Source: JAUWPO01 sp965603285 (GTDB taxonomy: Bacteria > Chloroflexota > Anaerolineae > Anaerolineales > UBA4823). Taken from it: a stretch of DNA of 64,000 nucleotides. This document shows, in pieces, positions 27,491 through 35,924 of this stretch (position 1 is the first letter of the stretch; each line of letters starts with the position of its first letter). The notes below the pieces were generated by a model that made no database searches, was not told the DNA's origin, and was given only the letters and a program-made list of their open reading frames with translations. The stretch lies in contig CBFDCK010000002.1 of assembly GCA_965603285.1 (NCBI GenBank), positions 1 through 64,000 on the forward strand, in the 5' to 3' direction. Made by a program: the position numbers and the translations under genes.

Positions 27491-28456
27491 TCAAAGATTG
27501 AGAGTGTCTCTAGTAATCAATATAGCGCCAACCAGCACGATCGAATCTCCCAATTCACACTTACCGATCTTATAGTTTTTATGGCTGCTTATGAATTCAT
27601 ATTTCTGCGCATATTTTTTGATCGGCTCGATCAGCAGATCTCCCATATTCGATACTCCGCCACCAATTGCAATCACTTCCACATTCACCAAGCAAAGCAT
27701 ATTCGCGAGTCCCAAACCCATTGAATAAGCAATCAGATCGATCTCTTTTAATGCGAATTCATCACAGGCGCGTGCCGCCTCCACCAGCTTGCGAGCATCG
27801 ATAGCCTGGGCATCCCCGCCGGCCAACTCCATCAGGAACGAGTCATGGGGGACATATTTTGCCGTTCGCAAACGTTCTTCAATCGCCCAACCCGAACACA
27901 GGTTTTCTATCTTTTCGGGTTTGCCCGGCTGGTCATGGGTCCAATCCGGCACATAAGTTTGCCCAAATTCTCCAGCGCCATATCCTTGACCATCATACAA
28001 CTGTCCATTAATTACAATTCCGCCACCTACTCCGCTGCCCATATTGGTATAAAAGAAATATCGACTACCAACGCCGCTGCCATTGTTATATTCCCCCCAA
28101 GTAGCTGCATTCGAATCATTGGCGATGACGGTTGGCAAGTTGAACTTCTCCTCAAACCAGGCTTTTAACGGAAAACCGCTCCAGCCGGGTATCTGCACCG
28201 ATTTCAAAACTTCGCCCTTAGCAGAATCGATCGGTCCGCCAAACCCACAGCCCAGCGCAACCAATTCTCCTTTCAGGTCACTAACTCTGGAAAACATCGC
28301 CGGTATATGGTCTTCAAGCCATTCCTGGATGCCTCGAGCGCCCGCATCGACATTCACTCTTCCCTGGTGTGTGTCAAGAATTTCACCATCACGGGAACTG
28401 ATCGCTAATTGAAGCTTGGTACCCCCGATTTCTACACCCAATATATATTTTTCCAT
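27491..28456 (-). CDS. ROK-family sugar kinase, variant without the zinc motif
   Basis: The 321-aa protein has the ROK ATP motif GVEIGGTKLQLAI, the catalytic-region ANDSNAATWGEY and GSGVGGGIVING. It lacks the CxCGxxGCxE zinc-binding motif; the corresponding region reads GAGEFGQTYVPDW and ENLCSGWAIEERLR, with EFGQ in place of ExGH. That makes it a divergent ROK kinase and possibly altered in substrate choice. The start is the ATG at 28456 (GGAG a few bases upstream), trimming 28 codons. It is transcribed divergently from the GntR regulator, whose repeated operator lies in between. Confidence 0.82.
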   Translation of the reverse strand: MEKYILGVEIGGTKLQLAISSRDGEILDTHQGRVNVDAGARGIQEWLEDHIPAMFSRVSDLKGELVALGCGFGGPIDSAKGEVLKSVQIPGWSGFPLKAWFEEKFNLPTVIANDSNAATWGEYNNGSGVGSRYFFYTNMGSGVGGGIVINGQLYDGQGYGAGEFGQTYVPDWTHDQPGKPEKIENLCSGWAIEERLRTAKYVPHDSFLMELAGGDAQAIDARKLVEAARACDEFALKEIDLIAYSMGLGLANMLCLVNVEVIAIGGGVSNMGDLLIEPIKKYAQKYEFISSHKNYKIGKCELGDSIVLVGAILITRDTLNL

Positions 28457-28589
28457 CTGATATGCTCCATCTTTTATATTATGCCCTGAAAAACATGTCA
28501 TTCGGTTTGGCTGCATCCAAATCAGATATGGATAGCACATATTCCAATTATTTGTACGGTCAAACTAGCACTTATTGTTTCATTGCCCC

Positions 28590-28606
28590 ATAGATACGGA
28601 TATATA
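28590..28606. promoter_or_regulatory. Putative GntR operator, copy 1
   Basis: ATAGATACGGATATATA, repeated with one change at 28662-28678. The core is dyad-like (ATAC-N4-RTAT). It sits in the divergent gap between the ROK kinase and the GntR gene, upstream of the GntR -35 box. Confidence 0.5.
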
Positions 28607-28629
28607 CTGCTATTTTCTGCCTTATTGGC

Positions 28630-28658
28630 TTGACAAAGGCGAAATTTGCCATTATTAT
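28630..28658 (+). promoter_or_regulatory. Sigma-70 promoter of the GntR regulator
   Basis: A perfect TTGACA (28630-28635) and TATTAT (28653-28658) are separated by 17 bp. The downstream operator copy begins 3 bp after the -10 box, a classical position for repression. Confidence 0.75.
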
Positions 28659-28661
28659 AAA

Positions 28662-28678
28662 ATAGATACGGATGTATA
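28662..28678. promoter_or_regulatory. Putative GntR operator, copy 2
   Basis: ATAGATACGGATGTATA, 16 of 17 identical to copy 1, with the symmetric core ATACGGATGTAT. It overlaps the expected transcription start of the GntR gene, so autorepression is likely. Confidence 0.55.
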
Positions 28679-28726
28679 ACTAGGTGATTCCACCTTCAAG
28701 ATTATATCAAGGATTTGGAGAGCGGA

Positions 28727-29494
28727 ATGCAATTCAGACAAAAAAGCGTTGAAGATATTGGCATCAAATCTGTAGATGAAAATAGCCCCATCCCGTTTTA
28801 TCAACAGGTGCATATGGATCTATTGAATCTGTTGCAATCGGGTAAACTTCAGCCTGGAGATATGCTCCCCACTGAAAAAATACTCAGCGAAGCCTATCGT
28901 GTTGGTCGCCAAACTCTCCGTGAAGCCGTTACACGCTTGGTAAATGAAAATTTGCTGGAACGAACGCAGGGGCGCGGCACCGTCGTTTTGGCGGGTCAAA
29001 ACCGCTTGAAATTCTTTTTGGATCGCAGCTTTGCCAAACAGATGATCGAAATGGGGTTAACCCCGCATTCCGAAGTTTTGCGTATCAATAGAGGACATAT
29101 AGATGAAACTTCTCCCTCTTCCCTACACAGCAAAATAGGGAGCAATTCCTTAGAATTGATCCGCCTCCGTTTTGGGGATGACACCCCCATCGGCGTGCAG
29201 TATACAACCATCATCACCGACGCATGTCTGGAGTTAGGTGATGAGGATTTCGAAAAAGAATCATTGTACAGCTTGCTGCTGACCAAATACCGATTGTTAA
29301 TCACCAGGATTGACCACGTGGTCAGTGCCGTACTGGCTGATGAATGGCACAAATCCTTATTGAAATTTTCTGGGACTGCCCCCTTGCTGTTGGTTCATAC
29401 GACTGCATACCTTGATAACGGTGAGCCTATCGAGGCTTCCACCAGTTACTACAAAGCGGATAAATATGAATTCAGTGTTATTCAGAAATACTGA
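28727..29494 (+). CDS. GntR-family transcriptional regulator (HutC-type, UTRA domain)
   Basis: The 255-aa protein has a winged HTH (about 25-90: PFYQQVHMDLLN, PGDMLPTEKILSEAYRVGRQ, TLREAVTRL, RTQGRGTVV) and a C-terminal UTRA-like ligand-binding domain (about 105-255). It likely senses a sugar phosphate and controls the divergent ROK gene and its own operon with the downstream isomerase, Gfo/Idh and deoC genes. The start is the ATG at 28727, with GGAG at 28717-28720; the frame also has a TTG at 28715 that would overlap that site. Two 17-bp operator-like repeats flank its promoter. Confidence 0.87.
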   Translation: MQFRQKSVEDIGIKSVDENSPIPFYQQVHMDLLNLLQSGKLQPGDMLPTEKILSEAYRVGRQTLREAVTRLVNENLLERTQGRGTVVLAGQNRLKFFLDRSFAKQMIEMGLTPHSEVLRINRGHIDETSPSSLHSKIGSNSLELIRLRFGDDTPIGVQYTTIITDACLELGDEDFEKESLYSLLLTKYRLLITRIDHVVSAVLADEWHKSLLKFSGTAPLLLVHTTAYLDNGEPIEASTSYYKADKYEFSVIQKY

Positions 29495-29550
29495 TATTCT
29501 CAAGAGCAATATCCTAACCTTAAAAAAGTCTACTAATAAAGGAGTGCAAA

Positions 29551-30519
29551 ATGAGACTTGGCGTATACACCGTACTGTTTTCAGATTGGAGCCTTGAAGA
29601 CACATTGAAATATCTGACAACCAAGGACATCCACACAGTGGAACTGGGCGCCGGTGGGTATTCGGGCACTGCCCACGCTGACCCTGATATCCTGCTGAAT
29701 AATGACAAGGCGTTAATTGAATTTATGGCGCTGCTGGATAAATATCAAGTCAAGATCAGTGCGCTCAACTGCTCGGGAAATCCAGTGTACCCTCAAAAGG
29801 ACATCGCCGATAAATTCCATTTGGAATGGGAGAAAGGCGTACAGTTGGCAGAAAAGATCGGGGTCGATACCGTCATCACCTTTGCGGGCTGCCCCGGTGG
29901 ATCGCCGGAAGACAAATCCCAGAATTGGGTGACCTGCCTATGGCCGTCAGAAATCTGGCACACCATCCTGGACTACCAATGGAACGATGTGCTGATTCCT
30001 TATTGGAAAAAGGCCATAAAATATGCCGCCGATCATGGCGTTAAAGTAGCAATTGAACCGATTGCCGGATTCTGCGTCTACAACCCGGAAACATTCTGGC
30101 GACTGCGAAACGGCATCGAGAGTGACAATATTGGCATCAATCTTGACCTGAGCCATATGTTCTGGCAGCAAGCGCAGCCGGAAGCTGTCATCCGTGAACT
30201 GCATGAAGCCATATTCCACTTTCATGCCAAAGACACACGCATTGACACCATCAATACAGCCAAGAACGGCGTACTGGACACGAAACACTTCAAAGAAGGT
30301 TTGAACCGCTCATGGAACCACCATTCGGTCGGTTATGGTCACGATGCCCTGGTCTGGAAGGACATCATCCGCAATTTGCGACTGGTCGGATACGATGGCA
30401 CCATCAGCATTGAGCATGAAGACCCTCTCGCTTCCAGGGAAGAAGGGCTCACTAAAGCGATCAATTTTTTGAGCGATATCATCTTAACCGAGGAACAACC
30501 AGAATTGTGGTGGGCATAA
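29551..30519 (+). CDS. Sugar phosphate isomerase/epimerase (paralogue)
   Basis: A 322-aa TIM-barrel protein of the AP_endonuc_2 family: MRLGVYTVLFSDWSLED at the N-terminus, VAIEPIAGF (metal Glu), INLDLSHMFW, FHFHAKDTRID and ISIEHEDPLASREEG at the C-terminal metal site. It differs from the 23000-23914 paralogue by an aromatic-rich insert (NWVTCLWPSEIWHTILDYQW). GGAG at 29541-29544 serves the ATG. First catabolic gene after gntR, followed at 23 bp by a Gfo/Idh gene. Confidence 0.85.
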   Translation: MRLGVYTVLFSDWSLEDTLKYLTTKDIHTVELGAGGYSGTAHADPDILLNNDKALIEFMALLDKYQVKISALNCSGNPVYPQKDIADKFHLEWEKGVQLAEKIGVDTVITFAGCPGGSPEDKSQNWVTCLWPSEIWHTILDYQWNDVLIPYWKKAIKYAADHGVKVAIEPIAGFCVYNPETFWRLRNGIESDNIGINLDLSHMFWQQAQPEAVIRELHEAIFHFHAKDTRIDTINTAKNGVLDTKHFKEGLNRSWNHHSVGYGHDALVWKDIIRNLRLVGYDGTISIEHEDPLASREEGLTKAINFLSDIILTEEQPELWWA

Positions 30520-30542
30520 TCGCCCACAAGGAGGATTGAGCG

Positions 30543-31574
30543 ATGACTATCAAGATCGGCATCATCGGCGCTGGAAGTATCGTGCGGTACAGACATCTCC
30601 CTGAAACGCGCGACAATGAACATGCTGAAGTCGGCGCGGTTTGCGACGTTGTTAGAGAAAGAGCTGAAGAAATGGCAGTTCAATATAACTGCAAATCATA
30701 CACAGACTATAAAGATTTGATTGCAGACAGAGAACTGGACGCCGTGATCGTGGCCGCCACCAATACAACACATGCAGAGATGACCATTGCTGCGCTACAA
30801 GCCGGTAAAGATGTGCTGTGCGAGAAGCCAATGGCAACCAACCTTGAAGACGCCCAGAAAATGATTGATACGGCTAAAAAGACCGGAAGGAAATTGATGA
30901 TTGCCCATAATCAGCGCTTGGAAGTCGCCAACCAAAAAGCGAAGGAGATCATCCAATCTGGAAAATTGGGAAAGGTACTAACTTTCCGCTCTGTATTTGG
31001 TCACCCAGGGTGTGAATATTGGGCTATTGATGGTGAGAGCACCTGGTTTTACAAAAAGAGCATTACCGCTATGGGCTGCCTCGGAGACCTGGCAATCCAT
31101 AAGTTGGACCTGTTGCACTGGATCATGGAAGACGATTATGTAGAGGTGTCCGCTTTTGCAGATACGCTCAATAAGACCTACCCGGATGGCACACTGATCG
31201 ATGTTGAAGATAACGCCACCTGCATATTGAGGACCAAAAAGGGCGCGACCGGCACAGTGATCGTCAGCTGGACCTACCAGAAGGAAGACAATAGCAGCAC
31301 CTTCTACTGCGAAAAGGGTGTTTTACAGCTTTATGCCCATCCCGAATATTCCCTAATTGTTGATTACGATCATGAAAAAGCTGAGTATCACAAGACGGGT
31401 AAAAAATCTAGTAACGTCGAGCAAGTTAAATCAGGGATCATTGATGCCTTTGCAGATTGCATCATCAATGATACTGAACCGGCCATTCCAGGAACTGAAG
31501 GTTATAAAGCCTTAGAAACCGTATTGGCCTGCCTTGAATCGTCAAAAACTGGTATGGTTGTAAAAATCGCTTAA
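30543..31574 (+). CDS. Gfo/Idh/MocA-family oxidoreductase
   Basis: A 343-aa dehydrogenase with GIIGAGSIVRYRH (Rossmann), DVLCEKPMATN (EKP) and a catalytic-domain segment GCLGDLAIHKLDLLHWIM. It is preceded by GGAGG 5-6 bp before the ATG. Paralogous in role to the two minus-strand dehydrogenases, but clearly diverged from them. Co-transcribed with the isomerase upstream and deoC downstream. Confidence 0.87.
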   Translation: MTIKIGIIGAGSIVRYRHLPETRDNEHAEVGAVCDVVRERAEEMAVQYNCKSYTDYKDLIADRELDAVIVAATNTTHAEMTIAALQAGKDVLCEKPMATNLEDAQKMIDTAKKTGRKLMIAHNQRLEVANQKAKEIIQSGKLGKVLTFRSVFGHPGCEYWAIDGESTWFYKKSITAMGCLGDLAIHKLDLLHWIMEDDYVEVSAFADTLNKTYPDGTLIDVEDNATCILRTKKGATGTVIVSWTYQKEDNSSTFYCEKGVLQLYAHPEYSLIVDYDHEKAEYHKTGKKSSNVEQVKSGIIDAFADCIINDTEPAIPGTEGYKALETVLACLESSKTGMVVKIA

Positions 31575-31591
31575 TCCACGGAGAACAAAAC

Positions 31592-32314
31592 GTGAACAAT
31601 GTACAAGAAATACTGAAAATGGTTGACCACTCTCTCTTAAGCCCGTCTCTAACCGATGAACAGTTGAAGGAAGGCTGCGCTGTGGCTGCCCAATACCACA
31701 CCGCTTCTGTATGCGTAAAGCCCTACCATGTACGCCAGGCCACCGAATACTTAAAAAGCACAGACGTGCTGGTTGGTGCGGTGATTGGCTTCCCACACGG
31801 CAACAGCAGCATAGCAATCAAAGCAGCCGAAACAGAGCAGGTCATCGCAGACGGCGCGGTTGAAGTCGATATGGTCATTAATATCGGCAAGGTGTTAAGT
31901 GAAGATTGGGACTATGTTGATAAGGAAATTGAAACGATCAGAATAATAACAAAAAAAGCCGGTGCTGCTCTTAAGGTGATCTTTGAAAATGACCTGTTGC
32001 CAGATGACCAATACAAGATCATACTTTGTGAGATTTGCAGTAAACACAGCGCAGATTTTGTTAAAACATCTACTGGTTACAACTACATAAAAGGACCGGA
32101 TGGAAAATATAGCTACCAGGGCGCTACGATGCACGACTTGAAACTCATGCGAGAACATTCCGCCCCCGAAGTTCAAGTAAAAGCAGCCGGTAACTCTGGT
32201 TCTTTGGAAATCGTCTTGAAATTGCGCGAGATCGGCGTGACCCGCACCGGAACCGGTAAAACGGTTGAATTATATAAAAACGCGGTTGATAAATTTGGTC
32301 TTGAGAACAAGTAG
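31592..32314 (+). CDS. DeoC/LacD-family aldolase, second deoxyribose-phosphate aldolase-like protein
   Basis: The 240-aa protein aligns with DeoC (DHSLLSPSL at the N-terminus, Schiff-base Lys in FVKTSTGYNY, activating Lys in VKAAGNSG). It differs from the copy at 25150 in two ways: the strand motif is KAAGN rather than KAAGG, and an insert (KGPDGKYSYQG) follows the Schiff-base lysine, lengthening an active-site loop. Substrate specificity may therefore differ. It begins with GTG (31592), with GGAG 8 bp upstream. An IS30 element is inserted 35 bp after its stop. Confidence 0.83.
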   Translation: MNNVQEILKMVDHSLLSPSLTDEQLKEGCAVAAQYHTASVCVKPYHVRQATEYLKSTDVLVGAVIGFPHGNSSIAIKAAETEQVIADGAVEVDMVINIGKVLSEDWDYVDKEIETIRIITKKAGAALKVIFENDLLPDDQYKIILCEICSKHSADFVKTSTGYNYIKGPDGKYSYQGATMHDLKLMREHSAPEVQVKAAGNSGSLEIVLKLREIGVTRTGTGKTVELYKNAVDKFGLENK

Positions 32315-32348
32315 AAAATACCAAACACAAGCATCAATTAATATTGTA

Positions 32349-33410
32349 GATTCAACTCGTAAGTGCAACAACGATATTCGGTGAAAAAGGCAAGCTGAGG
32401 TAGGATAAGCGTTGCCAAAAGCCATCGAATAAATCGAAGGAGCACTTATGAATTCCTATAAACAGCTTGCCTACGAACAAAGATACCAGATTTCTTTCAT
32501 GTTGAAAATGGGATTTAGCCAAACAAAGATAGCCAATGAGATTAGTGTCCACAGATCCACGATCAGCCGGGAATTGCGTCGCAATCGAGGCAAACGTGGC
32601 TACAGGCCTAAACAAGCGCACCAAATGGCTCTCAATAGAAGAAATAAAGCGAATTATCGCTTCCCGCCCATCACCTGGGACCTGATAGAGAGTTTGATCC
32701 GAATGGATTGGAGCCCGGAACAGATTTCGGGGTGGTTGAAAAACAGACAAGATTTCCACATCAGTCATGAATGGATTTACCAACACATCTTGGTTGACAA
32801 ACAGAACGGTGGTGACCTCTACCAGCATCTGCGTTGTCAAAAGAAACGCCGTAAACGCTACGGCAGCTACGATCGACGCGGTAAACTGCCTAACCGGGTG
32901 AGTATCGACCAACGCCCTGCTGAAGTCGAAACTCGTCAACGTTTGGGTGACTGGGAAGTTGATACCATGATCGGAAAAAGACATAAGCAAGCCTTAGTAA
33001 CCCTTATCGAACGTAAGTCTCGATTAGTTTTGATGCGCAAGGTTGAACAGCGCACTGCTGGAGCTGTTGAAGATGTAATCACTCACCTGTTAGAGCCCTG
33101 GACACATGATGTGCATACGATCACAGCGGATAATGGGAAGGAATTCGCTCATCATGAACAAATCGCTAAAAAATTGAAAACAGAATTCTACTTTGCTCAT
33201 CCGAATGCTGCTTGGGAACGAGGTTCGAATGAAAACGTCAATGGCTTGATAAGACAATACTTTCCCAAGAAGCAATCCTTTGATAATATTACAGATGATG
33301 AAACTGAACTGGTTGTGAATTTGCTCAATAATCGACCACGAAAATGCCTTGATTTCAAAACACCTATTGAGGTATTCTTAGAACAATCTGTTGCACTTAA
33401 TACTTGAATC
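32349..33410 (+). mobile_element. IS30-family insertion sequence, apparently complete
   Basis: A 1,062-bp element with 22-bp imperfect terminal inverted repeats: GATTCAACTCGTAAGTGCAA plus CA at 32349-32370 and its counterpart at 33389-33410, agreeing at all but the four positions after GATTCAA. The transposase stop codon lies inside the right repeat, as is usual for compact IS30 elements. No short target duplication is obvious. It is inserted between the second deoC gene and the binding-protein gene and may separate the transporter from the upstream promoter. Confidence 0.85.
32448..33407 (+). CDS. IS30-family transposase
   Basis: The 319-aa protein has an N-terminal HTH of the IS30 type (YQISFMLKMGFSQTKIANEI, then HRSTISRELRRN) and a C-terminal DDE integrase core. 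GDWEVDTMIGKR supplies the first Asp, TADNGKEFAHHE the second, and the final Glu lies in WERGSNENVNGLIRQYFPK. The reading frame is complete with all catalytic residues, so it may be active. Confidence 0.92.
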   Translation: MNSYKQLAYEQRYQISFMLKMGFSQTKIANEISVHRSTISRELRRNRGKRGYRPKQAHQMALNRRNKANYRFPPITWDLIESLIRMDWSPEQISGWLKNRQDFHISHEWIYQHILVDKQNGGDLYQHLRCQKKRRKRYGSYDRRGKLPNRVSIDQRPAEVETRQRLGDWEVDTMIGKRHKQALVTLIERKSRLVLMRKVEQRTAGAVEDVITHLLEPWTHDVHTITADNGKEFAHHEQIAKKLKTEFYFAHPNAAWERGSNENVNGLIRQYFPKKQSFDNITDDETELVVNLLNNRPRKCLDFKTPIEVFLEQSVALNT

Positions 33411-33463
33411 CAAGTATCAAAAAACACCACTTTATATCTAAACATAATTAATAGTTAAGTAAT

Positions 33464-33492
33464 TGCTGTGGCAGAAAAAAGAACAATATTAT
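33464..33492 (+). promoter_or_regulatory. Candidate promoter for the binding-protein gene
   Basis: TTGCTG (33464-33469) and TATTAT (33487-33492) with a 17-bp spacer, starting 54 bp after the IS30 right end and 127 bp before the ATG. A second -10-like TATGAT overlaps at 33494. Confidence 0.45.
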
Positions 33493-33541
33493 CTATGATA
33501 GAATCTGCCAATTACGATGCCAAATGAAGAGGAGGTGGTTG

Positions 33542-33595
33542 TTGGAAAATGCACACAAGTACGGCCTAAGTAAATCCGTTTCAACAAAAGTATAA
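33542..33595 (+). CDS. Possible 17-aa leader peptide
   Basis: A strong Shine-Dalgarno (GAGGAGGT, about 33529-33536) stands 5 bp before a TTG that opens a 17-codon frame (MENAHKYGLSKSVSTKV) ending 23 bp before the binding-protein gene. The ribosome-binding site is better than that of many genes here. It may be a translational leader or a relic. Confidence 0.3.
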   Translation: MENAHKYGLSKSVSTKV

Positions 33596-33618
33596 AAACT
33601 AACTATAAGGAGAATTGA

Positions 33619-35781
33619 ATGAAGAAGTTACAAAAATCCCTAGGGCTGTTGGTTGCTTTGATGCTGTTCATCAGCTTGCTGGCCGCCTGCGCATCACCTG
33701 AACCTGCAACTGAAGTACCAGCAGCCGAAGAACCAGCAGCTGAAGTACCAGCAGCCGAAGAACCAGTAGCCGAAGAACCGGCTGTTGAAGGCGGGACCTA
33801 CACCATTGGTATTTCCAACCCCTTCATCACCAGCGAATACCGCACCCAGATGATCGATGATCTTGAAACAACCAATGAGGAATATATGGCATTGGGTCTG
33901 ACCAATGAATTGGTGATCGAGAGCGAGAACACCGATGTTGCTGGTCAGCTTCAGCAGATCGAAAACCTGATGAACCAGGGTGTCGATGCCATATTGGTCA
34001 ACCCCGGTGACGCAGTAGCCTTGAACCAGATCCTGGAAGAAGCCGTCGAAGCGGGCATCGTCGTCATTTCGATCGACCAGGAAATTGAGGCTGCCGGTGT
34101 GGTCAACGTTGGTCACAACCAGAAAGAATGGGCCCAGACCAGCGCTGCATGGTTCGCCGAAGAACTGCAAGAGGGCGACGTTGTATTGATCGAAGGCTTC
34201 ATCGGTCACCCCGCCAACGAATACCGCATGTCCGGTGTCTATGAAGAATTTGAAGACTACCCGGGTATCAACGTGCTAGCCAGTGAAACTGGCAGTTGGG
34301 ACGAAGCAACCGGTCAGCAGGTGATGGCAGACTTCTTGGCTGCATATCCTGACCTGGACGGTTACTGGACCCAGGACGGCATGGCTATCGGCGCGATGGA
34401 AGCCGTAAAAGCTGCCGGTCTCGATGAATATCCGCTGGGCGTTGGCGAAGGCCGCGTTAAGTTCCTCAAACTGTGGAAAGAAGCTCTGGAAGCAGATCCG
34501 GAATTCAAGTCCTTTGCCGTAGCTAACGCCCCCGGCGTGGCCGCAACTGGTCTACGCATTGCCGTGGAGTTGCTAGAGGGTCAGGAACTGAAAGATGAAT
34601 CCCTTAGCGGGCAATTCGGCACAACCGTCATCGTTCCGATCCCAGTTACCGTAGACCCTGAAAATTTCAATGAAATCTACGCTGAATATGTAGATGGTGG
34701 CTATCCGGATTCTTACCTCCTGGATGGCATTATGACCATCGAAGAAGTACAGGCTTTGTTCGAAGGAGCCATAGAACCAGCAGCCGAAGAGCCGGCTGTT
34801 GAAGGCGAGACCTTTACCATTGGTATTTCCAACCCCTTCATCACTAGCGAATACCGCACCCAAATGATCGATGACCTTGAAACGACCAATGAAGAATACG
34901 TGGAAATGGGTCTAAGCAATGAACTGGTGATCGAGAGCGAGAATACCGATATTGCAGGTCAGCTTCAGCAGATCGAAAACCTGATGAACCAGGGTGTCGA
35001 TGCTATTTTGGTCAACCCTGGTGACGCAGTAGCCTTGAACCAGATCCTGGAAGAAGCCGTCGAAGCGGGCATCGTCGTCATTTCGATCGACCAGGAAATT
35101 GAGGCTGCCGGTGTGGTCAACGTTGGTCACAACCAGAAAGAATGGGCCCAGACCAGCGCTGCATGGTTCGCCGAAGAACTGCAAGAGGGCGACGTTGTAT
35201 TGATCGAAGGCTTCATCGGTCACCCCGCCAACGAATACCGCATGTCCGGTGTCTATGAAGAATTTGAAGACTACCCGGGTATCAACGTGCTAGCCAGTGA
35301 AACTGGCAGTTGGGACGAAGCAACCGGTCAGCAGGTGATGGCAGACTTCTTGGCTGCATATCCTGACCTGGACGGTTACTGGACCCAGGACGGCATGGCT
35401 ATCGGCGCGATGGAAGCCGTAAAAGCTGCCGGTCTCGATGAATATCCGCTGGGCGTTGGTGAAGGCCGCGTTAAGTTCCTCAAACTGTGGCAAGAAGCCC
35501 TGGAAGCAGATCCAGAATTCAAGTCCTTTGCCGTAGCTAACGCCCCCGGTGTTGCCGCTACTGGTCTACGCATTGCTATGGAGTTGTTACAAGGAAAGGA
35601 ATTAAAGGATGAATCCCTTAGCGGGCAATTCGGCACAACCGTCATCGTTCCGATCCCGGTTATTGTGACCCCAGATAATTTCGCTGAAATCTACGCTGAA
35701 TACGTAGATGGCGGCTTTCCGGATTCTTACCTTCTCGATGGCATTATGACCCTCGAAGAAGTACAGGCGTTGTTCGAATAG
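33619..35781 (+). CDS. ABC sugar-binding lipoprotein, in-frame tandem fusion of two binding domains
   Basis: The 720-aa protein has a lipoprotein signal (LLAAC, Cys24) and an Ala/Glu/Pro linker (about 25-58), then two complete Peripla_BP_4 (ribose-type) domains of about 330 residues (about 60-390 and 398-720), separated by a second EPAAEEPAVEGE linker. Usual family length is 310-370 aa. The period is 1,014 bp (338 codons). The two copies share an identical 440-bp run (34006-34445 and 35020-35459), whereas their ends carry scattered synonymous and replacement changes. Both halves keep GISNPFITSEYR and the hinge and ligand-contact segments, so both should bind. It is followed by a very strong terminator, and the transporter genes have their own promoter. 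Confidence 0.9.
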   Translation: MKKLQKSLGLLVALMLFISLLAACASPEPATEVPAAEEPAAEVPAAEEPVAEEPAVEGGTYTIGISNPFITSEYRTQMIDDLETTNEEYMALGLTNELVIESENTDVAGQLQQIENLMNQGVDAILVNPGDAVALNQILEEAVEAGIVVISIDQEIEAAGVVNVGHNQKEWAQTSAAWFAEELQEGDVVLIEGFIGHPANEYRMSGVYEEFEDYPGINVLASETGSWDEATGQQVMADFLAAYPDLDGYWTQDGMAIGAMEAVKAAGLDEYPLGVGEGRVKFLKLWKEALEADPEFKSFAVANAPGVAATGLRIAVELLEGQELKDESLSGQFGTTVIVPIPVTVDPENFNEIYAEYVDGGYPDSYLLDGIMTIEEVQALFEGAIEPAAEEPAVEGETFTIGISNPFITSEYRTQMIDDLETTNEEYVEMGLSNELVIESENTDIAGQLQQIENLMNQGVDAILVNPGDAVALNQILEEAVEAGIVVISIDQEIEAAGVVNVGHNQKEWAQTSAAWFAEELQEGDVVLIEGFIGHPANEYRMSGVYEEFEDYPGINVLASETGSWDEATGQQVMADFLAAYPDLDGYWTQDGMAIGAMEAVKAAGLDEYPLGVGEGRVKFLKLWQEALEADPEFKSFAVANAPGVAATGLRIAMELLQGKELKDESLSGQFGTTVIVPIPVIVTPDNFAEIYAEYVDGGFPDSYLLDGIMTLEEVQALFE
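33943..35781 (+). repeat. Intragenic tandem duplication, period 1,014 bp
   Basis: Copies extend over nearly the whole of each binding domain. The core run 34006-34445 is identical to 35020-35459. Differences begin on both sides (for example 34005 C against T, 34446 C against T) and grow toward the ends, as expected after gene conversion of a diverged pair. Confidence 0.85.
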
Positions 35782-35795
35782 TCTGTTCTCCAACT

Positions 35796-35833
35796 AGGTT
35801 CTCTGGCGATCGATCGCCAGAGAACCTTTTTTC
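35796..35833 (+). terminator. Strong terminator with perfect 32-bp palindrome
   Basis: A perfect inverted repeat (35796-35827) whose left arm is AGGTTCTCTGGCGATC is followed by TTTTTC. It lies 15 bp after the binding-protein stop and should let the binding protein be expressed above the membrane components. Confidence 0.85.
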
Positions 35834-35860
35834 ATTATTGTAATATCGCAAGATCATTTT

Positions 35861-35889
35861 TTGGGGATCCATCAAGCCATTGGTATAAT
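35861..35889 (+). promoter_or_regulatory. Promoter of the ABC ATPase-permease genes
   Basis: TTGGGG (35861-35866), 17 bp, then an extended -10 (TGG followed by TATAAT, 35881-35889). It lies about 36 bp before the ATPase start codon and after the terminator. Confidence 0.65.
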
Positions 35890-35924
35890 TGGATAATTGC
35901 TAATCAAAACGTAATGGAATAAAT

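Noticed and set aside
32352..32990. 212-aa minus-strand frame within the IS30 element
   Set aside because: It runs antisense through the inverted repeat and transposase gene; the plus-strand transposase has all catalytic motifs.
33694..34209. 171-aa minus-strand frame and its twin at 34912-35223
   Set aside because: They mirror the tandem binding-protein repeats; duplication of the shadow follows from duplication of the real gene.
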